A stretch of 13,891 nt of DNA. It comes from Oscillospiraceae bacterium (GTDB lineage Bacteria; Bacillota; Clostridia; Oscillospirales; Oscillospiraceae). The stretch covers positions 1 through 13,891 of the forward strand of contig WQVW01000017.1 in NCBI GenBank assembly GCA_009785655.1, given 5' to 3'. A program made the translations under genes and the position numbers. Below are positions 4,783-11,835 of the stretch, one piece after another (the first letter of the stretch is position 1; each line of letters starts with the position of its first letter). Below the pieces are notes generated by a model that worked only from the letters and a program-made list of their open reading frames with translations, was not told where the DNA came from and did not search any database.

Positions 4783-6693
4783 TTAACCAAATCTTCCGAT
4801 ATGCCTCGCGGTAGTCCAGGCCACCTTGACTGCGCCCATGATATTTGTTGTGTCGGCGCAGTCGCCGACGTATAAGACCTGCGGTGCACAGTCCGACAGA
4901 GTCAGCGCCGCATCGGCATTCGCCTTTTGCCCCGTCGCGTAGATGACGGCATCACAGTGCAATTCAGTGCCGTTATCGAGTGTCACAGCACCGGGTGTGA
5001 TGCGATTGACCTGGGTGTTGAATCTCGGCTGAATGCCCAATCTGCGTATTTCGCCTGAAAGTGCCATGGCATGCACTCTGTTGCCGCCCGCGCTTATCGT
5101 ATCGGCGTGCTCGATCAACTCGACTTCACAGCCCAAAGAATGCAGATATACCGCCAATTCACCACCCACAAGTCCTGCGCCGATAATTATGGCTTTTTTA
5201 CCGGCAAGATTCGGGTTGTTGTATACATCAATCGCGCAAACAGCGTGTTCGATGCCTGCGATGGTCGGCACAATCGGTTTTGCGCCGACCGCCGCGATGA
5301 TAACGTCCGCATCCTGTGCCCGAGCAAATTCAGGCGTGACTGTGCAGTTGAGACGGAGTGCCACCCCGGCGCGTTTGAGCAATCTTTCCTGTAGTGTGAT
5401 GTAATCTTTAATGCGTTGCTTGAACGGCACATGCTCTTCACATGCAATACCGCCGCCGAGTCTGCCGTATTTTTCGCACAGCGTGACGACGTGGCCGTTT
5501 TGTGCTGCCGTCAACGCGGCTTGCATCCCTGCGATACCGCCGCCTACGACAAGCACTCGCTGCGGCTTGGCCGGGGGTAATGCGGAGAGTGCCTCATCCT
5601 CACGCCCGGTCTTTGGATTGATTGCACAGCGGAATCCGCGCATCAAATTTGACCAACAATCCATGCAGCGCAGACATTGTCTGATGTCGTCAGTGCGCCC
5701 GGCACGGGCCTTGTTCGGCGTGTCAGGGTCGCATAGCAGCTGCCGTGCCAGCGCGACAAAATCAGCTTTTCCGCTGGATATGATATCCTCCATCATCGCC
5801 GGCTCGCTAATGCCCGCGACCACCGCGACCAGCGATTGATGTACATTTTGTTTGATCAGCGCGGCGTTTTCGACGTTTGCGCCCGCTTGGCGGAATATCG
5901 ACGGTGTCATTTCCAGCCAGTGGTCGTTATCCATGATGCCGTGTACGCCGAGTGAGACGTGAATGATATCCGCGTGACCGTCAAGCTGGCGCGCATATTC
6001 GATGCCTTCTTCAATGCCGTAGCCGTCCGCTAACTCTGTCGATGAAATTCGGAACTCGACCGGGAAGTCGCGGCCACATTCATCGTGTATTGCGTCGCAG
6101 ATCATGACAGCCAAGCGTGCGCGATTCTCTGCGCTGCCGCCCCATCGGTCGGTGCGAGAATTATAATATGGGCTGAAAAACTGCTGCGGAAGCCAGCCGT
6201 GACCGCCGTGGATAGTCACCATTTTAAAGCCGCTTGCCTTGGCCAGCCGCGCCGCGTTTTTGTGCGCGTCGATTGTGCGCAAGATTTGCTCTTCGCTCAT
6301 CGCAAAACAGGGTCTGTCTTTTGCGACCTCGCCGTCTGACGGGCCGTATCCTGTGGCGGAATATCGCCCGGCGTGGCACAGCTCCATGCTGGGGATTGCA
6401 CCGTTGCGCGATATCTTCTCCGACAATTTGGACAAAAATGGCATCCAGTCGGGGTTGCTTAAATCAATACAAGCCCCGCCGCGCGATCCGCCGCCCGGAT
6501 GATCCACCTGCCCCTCACCGACAGCTACGGCGGCTGCTCCGCCCATGGCTTTTCGTGCATAATAATTCAGCGAGTTATCCGGCAGAGATTTTTCGTTGAT
6601 TTCAACATAACCCGTCGCGGATGCCAATATTCTGTTCCGAAATATCACATTTCCAACTTTGATTGGCCTAAACAAATGCGGATACTTTAACAT
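4783..6693 (-). CDS. Old yellow enzyme/FadH-type FMN-[4Fe-4S]-FAD oxidoreductase (2-enoate reductase-like)
   Basis: This is a cytoplasmic enzyme of the 2,4-dienoyl-CoA reductase, 2-enoate reductase and trimethylamine dehydrogenase family. Members pass electrons from NAD(P)H through FAD and a 4Fe-4S cluster to FMN, usually to reduce a C=C bond. Its 636 residues are normal for the family. Residues 1-330 form the TIM barrel, with MELCHAGR at 103-110, HGGHGWLPQQFFSP at 162-175, the RTDRWGGSAENR motif at 180-191 and a His at 251 where FadH has its catalytic His. Trp167 stands where FadH has Tyr166. The cluster motif is C340-x2-C343-x2-C346-x9-C356. Two nucleotide-binding motifs follow: VVGGGIAG at about 382-389 (FAD) and IIGAGLVGGE near 510 (NAD(P)H), with VGDCAD near the C-terminus. 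GGAGGG at 6702-6707 is 8 bases before the ATG. It is a single-gene unit and its substrate is unknown. Confidence 0.93.
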   Translation of the reverse strand: MLKYPHLFRPIKVGNVIFRNRILASATGYVEINEKSLPDNSLNYYARKAMGGAAAVAVGEGQVDHPGGGSRGGACIDLSNPDWMPFLSKLSEKISRNGAIPSMELCHAGRYSATGYGPSDGEVAKDRPCFAMSEEQILRTIDAHKNAARLAKASGFKMVTIHGGHGWLPQQFFSPYYNSRTDRWGGSAENRARLAVMICDAIHDECGRDFPVEFRISSTELADGYGIEEGIEYARQLDGHADIIHVSLGVHGIMDNDHWLEMTPSIFRQAGANVENAALIKQNVHQSLVAVVAGISEPAMMEDIISSGKADFVALARQLLCDPDTPNKARAGRTDDIRQCLRCMDCWSNLMRGFRCAINPKTGREDEALSALPPAKPQRVLVVGGGIAGMQAALTAAQNGHVVTLCEKYGRLGGGIACEEHVPFKQRIKDYITLQERLLKRAGVALRLNCTVTPEFARAQDADVIIAAVGAKPIVPTIAGIEHAVCAIDVYNNPNLAGKKAIIIGAGLVGGELAVYLHSLGCEVELIEHADTISAGGNRVHAMALSGEIRRLGIQPRFNTQVNRITPGAVTLDNGTELHCDAVIYATGQKANADAALTLSDCAPQVLYVGDCADTTNIMGAVKVAWTTARHIGRFG

Positions 6694-6736
6694 GCTTTTA
6701 ACCCTCCATTAATCTCAAAATATATATTTACTAAGT

Positions 6737-6765
6737 ATTATAATGATAATCGGGAAAGACTGCAA
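6737..6765 (-). promoter_or_regulatory. Vegetative promoter for the oxidoreductase gene
   Basis: On the minus strand, TTGCAG (6765-6760) and a perfect TATAAT (6742-6737) are 17 bp apart. The leader would be about 36 bases and contain the ribosome site. The -35 box is poor (3 of 6 matches), so an activator may help. Confidence 0.6.
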
Positions 6766-6802
6766 TACGAAACGCTAAAAACTTACAGATCGGGCTGCGC
6801 CA

Positions 6803-6831
6803 TTGACAGAACGCAGCGGATAGGCTATCTT
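6803..6831 (+). promoter_or_regulatory. Vegetative promoter for the FtsX-like permease operon
   Basis: A perfect TTGACA (6803-6808) and TATCTT (6826-6831) are 17 bp apart on the plus strand, giving a leader of about 30 bases. The 11-bp palindrome GATAGGCTATC (6819-6829) covers the spacer end and part of the -10 box, with a further GATAG at 6836-6840. It would be well placed for a repressor. Confidence 0.7.
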
Positions 6832-6850
6832 ATTTGATAGAGTATACGAA

Positions 6851-6862
6851 AGAGGTGCCTCT
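6851..6862 (+). promoter_or_regulatory. Ribosome site inside a small inverted repeat
   Basis: The only ribosome site for the first permease, AGAGGTG, forms one arm of AGAGG-TG-CCTCT. Folding would mask it partly. It is 9 or 12 bases (from AGAGG) before the possible TTG (6865) and ATG (6868) starts. Confidence 0.45.
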
Positions 6863-6867
6863 GATTG

Positions 6868-8838
6868 ATGGGTCGGAAGAATGTATTCATAAAATCCATG
6901 CTGCGTCAGCCTATCCGCGCTATGCTGCTGGTGGTGCTGATGGCTGCCGCGTCTTTCGCTTTTGTGATGCGGGCAGTGGAATATATAGTGGTGAATGACC
7001 GGATTTCCGAGATATCAGCACTCTTTCAAACGGTTGGAGTTCTGTCCCACAGGGACGGCATAACGGCGGACGCATCCGAGGCTATTGAATTTATAGCTGA
7101 AAGCCCATACGTGTCATTTTATGACAGACGCAGAGGGTTCGAGGGGACACTGGTAGATATGCATAATGCGTATATTGAAGGCAGCCGTTATTTGCGCGCG
7201 TCTTGGGTGTATCGCCATTTCAGGGATAATTTTTTGTTGCAGGAATACATCAATTTAATGCCTAGGCTCAGGCCGATGGACGGTTTCGCCGGGTTTGTCA
7301 GCGGAGACTCGTTCTTCTACGGTGAGCTTTTATACATAGAGCATATATACCAACCGCCTGTGCGGGGGCCGCGTAATTGGGTGTTCACGCCGCATAAGCT
7401 GCTGACTGTTCAGGTAGATCAAGTATTGCAAGGCTATCCTGAACGGTTGTATGAAGGCCAAATACTCAGGTTGCGTATGGATTTCCCGTACGTTGGTTTT
7501 GGGGATTCTCCGCTTGCAAACATGGAAATCGGACAGCGGTATTTCCTGAAGGGCACTTTTTACTGGATGCTGGACAGTATGCAATTGGACAGTAGAATAA
7601 TCACGAAATATATGCAGCCGCTGGGAGATGTGGACGTGTGGTATATCCCTGTCGAACCCAGTGAAACAGTGGATACAGCCGCCCTTGGGTTGTGTCGTCA
7701 GCTGGAATTTGCGCGGCATGTACAATCTGCGGTGCATTTACGTACGACGAAAGATATGGCAGCGATGCCCTCCGCACAGGAAGATCTAGGTCTTTTGTCG
7801 CTGATAGACGGGCGGTTTGTTGATATGGACGATTATTTAAACGCCAGACCGGTGGTGGCCATACATAGACATTTTGCACAGCGACGGCAAATTGGCGTTG
7901 GGGACACTATCACAATCAACGTAAATGCCGACCAGCATCTGGTATATTCGCCATACTACATCATAGGCAACACAAGTGATACCAATCCGACTCCAGAGCC
8001 GATCATGGCATTTCCAGAGTTGGGTGTTTTAAGCATACCCGACGGTTATCCCAGTGTTACCTTGGTGCTTGAGGTTGTCGGCATATTTGACCTGATTCGT
8101 TGGTGGCCTGTAAATACCGGCTGGTCGTCCATTAATAAATTTATGTTTATACCAGACTCCTTGCTTTCTGCTGACTGGGGAATGCAATCAGCGTATTTTG
8201 GGGATATAGCGCCCGGTTATGCTCCGGTTTTATGGTATAGCTTTATGTTAAATGACCCGCGAGACCAGGTCAACTTTTTGTGGGATACCCGTGAAATTCT
8301 TGCGGATATGGGTTTTCGTGCAAGCTTTGTCGGCAGGGACGGCAGTGGTTTTTGGGCGGCGGCGGATACGATTTTGATGTCTACGACACTGAATGTAGTG
8401 ATGTTTTCGGTGCTGTTGATTTTGGTATTGGTGTTCACAGTGGCACTGTTCATGTGGCAGCGAAATCGGGAATACGCAATATTACGCGCGCTTGGTTGTC
8501 CGGCAAAAAGTGTTTTTGCACAGTCAACAGCGGCTTTATTGCTGTTTGGTTTGCCTGCCGTGGCGGCGGGCAGCGCGGCAGGGTGGTTTTTCTCTCTCCG
8601 CTTGGCTGAAGATTCAATAGCGGGGTTTGGGGAAATTGTCACAGGTGCGGTGACGGGTGCACGCATTTTCTCCTTCGAGCGTGACGAACTGTTGGCCTAT
8701 TACATGGAAGCGGCATTGCCATCTGTAAACTGGCTCATCGCTTTATGTGCAATTATTCTCGCTGTGGTACTGGTGCTTGTTGCCATCGGCAGTCTGCGAG
8801 CGGCTCGCAGAAGCATACTTGAGATGTTACGGCGATAG
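6868..8838 (+). CDS. FtsX/MacB-type ABC transporter permease with large extracellular domain
   Basis: This is a membrane subunit of the FtsX/MacB/LolC superfamily of ABC systems, which export or mechanically signal rather than import. It has 656 residues from the ATG at 6868; a TTG one codon upstream is also possible. One helix at about 17-36 is followed by an extracellular domain of about 460 residues containing PVVAIHRHFAQRRQIGVGDTITI, which fits the MacB periplasmic-core pattern of V-V-I-x-x-x-x-A-x-x-x-x-x-V-G-D-x-I. Three helices then lie at about 508-530, 553-577 and 622-645. REYAILRALGCP (about 534-545) is the FtsX-domain coupling motif that normally meets an ATPase. The C-terminus is basic and amphipathic. 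Its partner permease starts 16 bp downstream. No ATPase gene is present in the window next to the pair. The exported or sensed substrate is unknown. Confidence 0.88.
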   Translation: MGRKNVFIKSMLRQPIRAMLLVVLMAAASFAFVMRAVEYIVVNDRISEISALFQTVGVLSHRDGITADASEAIEFIAESPYVSFYDRRRGFEGTLVDMHNAYIEGSRYLRASWVYRHFRDNFLLQEYINLMPRLRPMDGFAGFVSGDSFFYGELLYIEHIYQPPVRGPRNWVFTPHKLLTVQVDQVLQGYPERLYEGQILRLRMDFPYVGFGDSPLANMEIGQRYFLKGTFYWMLDSMQLDSRIITKYMQPLGDVDVWYIPVEPSETVDTAALGLCRQLEFARHVQSAVHLRTTKDMAAMPSAQEDLGLLSLIDGRFVDMDDYLNARPVVAIHRHFAQRRQIGVGDTITINVNADQHLVYSPYYIIGNTSDTNPTPEPIMAFPELGVLSIPDGYPSVTLVLEVVGIFDLIRWWPVNTGWSSINKFMFIPDSLLSADWGMQSAYFGDIAPGYAPVLWYSFMLNDPRDQVNFLWDTREILADMGFRASFVGRDGSGFWAAADTILMSTTLNVVMFSVLLILVLVFTVALFMWQRNREYAILRALGCPAKSVFAQSTAALLLFGLPAVAAGSAAGWFFSLRLAEDSIAGFGEIVTGAVTGARIFSFERDELLAYYMEAALPSVNWLIALCAIILAVVLVLVAIGSLRAARRSILEMLRR

Positions 8839-8854
8839 GGAAGGGGATTCGGTG

Positions 8855-10090
8855 ATGATACGATTTATATTCAGACATATTGTTCGTGCGCCGGCAAAGT
8901 CCCTGCTCACTGTGATTTTGGCCTTGTTTTTTACCTTGACTTTGGGCATTTTGCAAAATACCGCCGCAAATCTCGGGGCGGAGATAGAGCGCATTTACGA
9001 TGAAACCATCGTCAACGTCGAAATTCGGATGGATGAGGGGTTTCGGCGCAGCGGCCGTTTTGCGGGAGACATTGTACCTATGTCGGTGGTGCAGGATATT
9101 TTGAATCTTGGCATAGTTAGGGAGATGTATTTAGAAGGGGGCGCAGCGGTATTTCTTGCGAGATCGCCTTCTGTTTCGGACGAGTTTAGCTGGCCGGATA
9201 TTTTGGTGGGCGTCAATGAATTGCAACACTTGACTGAGGATAATGATAGATTTATCGGCCGGGATGATTCTTTCAATATGGCGGTGCAATTCGCGTCCGG
9301 GATGAACGAAGACAATTTCGTGTATGCGCAAAATGCCGCGATACCGGTGATTATTTCTCAAGAGTTGATGCAGAACAGGGAACTTGCCCTAGGCGACAAT
9401 ATTTATATAATATATTATCGGCCTGTCTTATTCCGTCAGGGGGATTGGCGGCATGTTCCTGCCGTCGTGATCGGGGTTCATGATGGGGAAGGCTTGCCGA
9501 ATGCCGCGCGCGGCGGTGCGGTGATACCGCTGCCGGCACTAGAGAGTATGCTTGGGGACTTTACCGGGTTTCTTGCCTTCAGGTTTTCAATAGAACCGGC
9601 ATTTAACCGTGAACTGGCTGACATCAGTGCGCGAATAGACGACTATTTGCAATGGCCGCTCGCCAGATATCCGTGGCAGGAGCAACTGACGGCTGATATT
9701 TGGGATCAGGAATTGCGGCTTGGGGCAACACCGTTGCAACAGCATGTCGTACTGTTGCAAATGTTGTTCCCTGTGGCAGTGGCGGTATCTGTTGTTATAG
9801 GCGCGGGTTTGGCGATGCTTACCATGTTGCAAAGTGCGAAAAACGCCGCCATTCTGCGGGTGTTGGGTACGCCTAAGCCAAAGGCGCGGCTTGTGCTGTG
9901 GTTCGGACAAACTATACTATATATCATCGGTGGGATGATTGGACTTTTAATCACGTTGACCATCGGACTGAGGACAGATTTGATTGCGGTGGTTGTACCG
10001 TACCTAGCCGGGGCAGTGGTCGGCGTGGCGGCGGGAGTGATATTGATCACTAACCGCTCTCCGCTGGATTTACTGCAAGTGAAAGAATAA
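8855..10090 (+). CDS. FtsX/MacB-type ABC transporter permease, second subunit
   Basis: This is the second permease of the operon, 411 residues from the ATG at 8855 (a GTG one codon earlier is possible). GGAAGGGG at 8839-8846 lies 8 bases before the ATG, and the gap after the first gene is 16 bp, so they are co-transcribed. One helix lies at about 15-33. The extracellular domain of about 260 residues includes IPVIISQELMQNRELALGDN, again the MacB-core pattern. Helices follow at about 300-326, 352-371 and 376-398, and KNAAILRVLGTPKPKA at 329-344 is the coupling motif. Its extracellular part is much shorter than that of the first permease, so the pair would form a lopsided heterodimer. Transcription ends at the hairpin 10094-10130. 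The substrate is unknown. Confidence 0.87.
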   Translation: MIRFIFRHIVRAPAKSLLTVILALFFTLTLGILQNTAANLGAEIERIYDETIVNVEIRMDEGFRRSGRFAGDIVPMSVVQDILNLGIVREMYLEGGAAVFLARSPSVSDEFSWPDILVGVNELQHLTEDNDRFIGRDDSFNMAVQFASGMNEDNFVYAQNAAIPVIISQELMQNRELALGDNIYIIYYRPVLFRQGDWRHVPAVVIGVHDGEGLPNAARGGAVIPLPALESMLGDFTGFLAFRFSIEPAFNRELADISARIDDYLQWPLARYPWQEQLTADIWDQELRLGATPLQQHVVLLQMLFPVAVAVSVVIGAGLAMLTMLQSAKNAAILRVLGTPKPKARLVLWFGQTILYIIGGMIGLLITLTIGLRTDLIAVVVPYLAGAVVGVAAGVILITNRSPLDLLQVKE

Positions 10091-10093
10091 ATG

Positions 10094-10130
10094 AACAAAA
10101 CCAGCCTCTGAATCAAGGGCTGGTTTTGTT
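10094..10130. terminator. Bidirectional intrinsic terminator
   Basis: Arms 10094-10106 and 10118-10130 pair perfectly over 13 bp around an 11-base loop, with GC-rich cores and an A-tract on one side and a T-tract on the other. It lies 3 bases after the second permease and 17 bases after the convergent PucR-type gene, so it serves both strands. Confidence 0.88.
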
Positions 10131-10146
10131 TGTAAACTTCGAGGTA

Positions 10147-11664
10147 TTAAAATTTCTCTTCATCCGGGGAGAGTGAAGGGGGGAGAATCACGGGAGACTC
10201 CTCCATCATCAGCGCGAAGCAGAACCGAAGATAGACGCAGACGCTTTCATCAAATATGTCCATATCAAGTATTTGTGTAATTTTATCAATACGGTACTTT
10301 AACGTATTCCTATGTATGTACAACTGCGCCGATGTCTTGTTAAAACGCCCCTGATTGACAAGCAGACAATAAAGTGTCTTATAGTATTCGGAGTCCTGTT
10401 GTTTATCGACTTCTATGAGCTTGAGCAGCGACGGTACAATGAAGTTTTGCCATTTTGTATGTGTTTTAACGAACTGTGTGTACCCCAAAAAAGCGTAATC
10501 TTTAAAATAATGCAGCCTATTTTCAAGGTTTGCGGAGCATTCAATGGCACAGCCTGCCTGAAAATAATAATACGAAATATTCTCAAGGCCCGTAAATGAG
10601 AAGCTCACACCGCAATGATAGCGGCTAATTGAAAGCAGTGACTCAATATGCGGCAAAATAGTGGGGATTTCGCATTCCTGTATAATGATAACAATGGAAT
10701 TCTTATAAGGAAAAACTATAGAATGCACAGATTTTTCCGCGATGTTTGTGCACATCCAGTCAAAAAGCAATTCGTCATTTGACATTGACATCGGAGCTAG
10801 TCTGAACATTATTAGTTCTGCCGATTCATCCCAGCCTTTCTGCCAATAATGGTTAAGCAATGCCACATCAGGTATTTCCTTGCCGTCCAGCATGTCCATA
10901 AGGAAGGAATACATGGTGTATCTTTCCATGTTTTTATTATGAGTTTTGTCCAATATTTCACCATAAATATCAGCAACATGCCGCGCGAGTTGCATGACAC
11001 CATGGTCGACGGCAGGTTCTTTATAATAGAGATAGAAATGCCCCCATACATTTCCGTTCAAATAGCAGTTTGCACGGATTTGATAACAGAAACTTTTCCG
11101 CTCTAAAGCCGATGTGGGTATGGCAACCGGGTCGATTGTTTCGGGATATTTTTTCATGTCGGGGTAAATTTTCTTTTTTATCAGGCTTGCTGGCATGGTG
11201 TTGAGATCTTTGACCTCGTCCCAGCCCACATAAACTTCGTCTTCCGAATATTGCCGCGTTATCGCGTAAATGCGCAGATTTTTATGACCAAAAAACATCG
11301 GACACAAAAACATGTCGTGTGCGACATCCAAGATGGCCTGAAAGTGATTGAGTTCAAGACACGCCTGTCGCAAGCGCAGATTCCAATGGCGGTATTTGTC
11401 AAAGATCAGGAGCACATGGTTTAATGCCTGTATGATATCAATGCCTTCAATAAAAATAATGTCACGCCCGTGCATTAACAGAACCTGATCCTGCACGTTG
11501 TCATAAAAATCACCCATACGAGCAATATAGACGTACTCTGCTGACAGCGGTTCGTCGAAAGAAAAAAGGCGGGCATTGGTAATTTCGCAAAGGCCGTCCT
11601 GTATGGCGGCTTTTGCACCATGTGCGTTGAGTTCATCGAGCAGTATCCACATACTAAGTTTCAT
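10147..11664 (-). CDS. PucR/CdaR-family transcriptional regulator
   Basis: This is a DNA-binding regulator of the PucR/CdaR type. Such proteins have a C-terminal helix-turn-helix and usually activate genes for nutrient or metabolite use. The protein has 505 residues from the ATG at 11664, chosen because GGGAGG (11673-11678) lies 8 bases upstream; the frame runs open further to 11715 and carries a second GGAGG upstream. The C-terminal helix-turn-helix is at about 438-470, with QGRFNKTSAQLYIHRNTLKYR showing the family pattern T-A-x-x-L-x-I-H-R-N-T-L-x-Y-R. The N-terminal 200 or so residues and the middle part (possibly a GGDEF-like fold of CdaR type) hold no motif I can name with certainty. There is no membrane segment. 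It ends against the permease operon and sits downstream of the second lipoprotein gene, with its own promoter. Its ligand and targets are unknown. Confidence 0.9.
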   Translation of the reverse strand: MKLSMWILLDELNAHGAKAAIQDGLCEITNARLFSFDEPLSAEYVYIARMGDFYDNVQDQVLLMHGRDIIFIEGIDIIQALNHVLLIFDKYRHWNLRLRQACLELNHFQAILDVAHDMFLCPMFFGHKNLRIYAITRQYSEDEVYVGWDEVKDLNTMPASLIKKKIYPDMKKYPETIDPVAIPTSALERKSFCYQIRANCYLNGNVWGHFYLYYKEPAVDHGVMQLARHVADIYGEILDKTHNKNMERYTMYSFLMDMLDGKEIPDVALLNHYWQKGWDESAELIMFRLAPMSMSNDELLFDWMCTNIAEKSVHSIVFPYKNSIVIIIQECEIPTILPHIESLLSISRYHCGVSFSFTGLENISYYYFQAGCAIECSANLENRLHYFKDYAFLGYTQFVKTHTKWQNFIVPSLLKLIEVDKQQDSEYYKTLYCLLVNQGRFNKTSAQLYIHRNTLKYRIDKITQILDMDIFDESVCVYLRFCFALMMEESPVILPPSLSPDEEKF

Positions 11665-11705
11665 GGCGGTGTCCTCCCGGCTGCAAAAATCCTCCTGTAA
11701 ATGGT

Positions 11706-11734
11706 AGTATAGCACAGGGATTCAGATAGAACAA
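11706..11734 (-). promoter_or_regulatory. Candidate promoter for the PucR-type gene
   Basis: On the minus strand, TTGTTC (11734-11729) and TATACT (11711-11706) are 17 bp apart, giving a leader of about 35 bases to the ATG at 11664. The -35 box is weak and its upstream edge touches the hairpin at 11734-11782. Confidence 0.5.
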
Positions 11735-11782
11735 GGCCGCGCCCCTATATAGACAACAATGCATCAAATAGAGGAACGGCCT
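11734..11782 (-). terminator. Imperfect long hairpin after the second lipoprotein gene
   Basis: AGGCCG (11782-11777) pairs with CGGCCT (11739-11734), and the stem continues to about 15 pairs in minus RNA with two U-G wobbles and one mismatch, around an 18-base loop. The plus-strand version has three mismatches. The tail TGTTCTATCT is moderately U-rich. It starts about 54 bases after the TAG at 11836. Confidence 0.45.
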
Positions 11783-11835
11783 GATTCATGTCTTTCTAAC
11801 CTTGTATCAATGGCAAGTCCGGCAACTGTTTTACG

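Noticed and set aside
6739..6744. TATAAT on the plus strand as a -10 box for the permease operon
   Set aside because: It is the other half of the self-complementary ATTATAAT and has no -35 box at a usable distance; TTGACA-N17-TATCTT at 6803-6831 is much better.
8217..8666. Minus-strand open frame of 149 codons
   Set aside because: It is antisense to the FtsX-type permease and rich in Lys/Asn/Thr as expected for a shadow; there is no ribosome site.
8747..8854. Upstream extension of the second permease frame to an ATG at 8747
   Set aside because: It overlaps the end of the first permease, lacks a ribosome site, and would place an unrelated stretch before the normal membrane helix. The ATG at 8855 with GGAAGGGG is better.
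11665..11715. Upstream extension of the PucR-type frame to 11715
   Set aside because: GGGAGG at 11673-11678 fits the ATG at 11664, and a start at 11715 would lie upstream of the likely transcription start (near 11699).
11800..11835. Direct repeat of GGCAA-type motifs after the second lipoprotein gene
   Set aside because: Only two short copies are present; no array or inverted arrangement exists.
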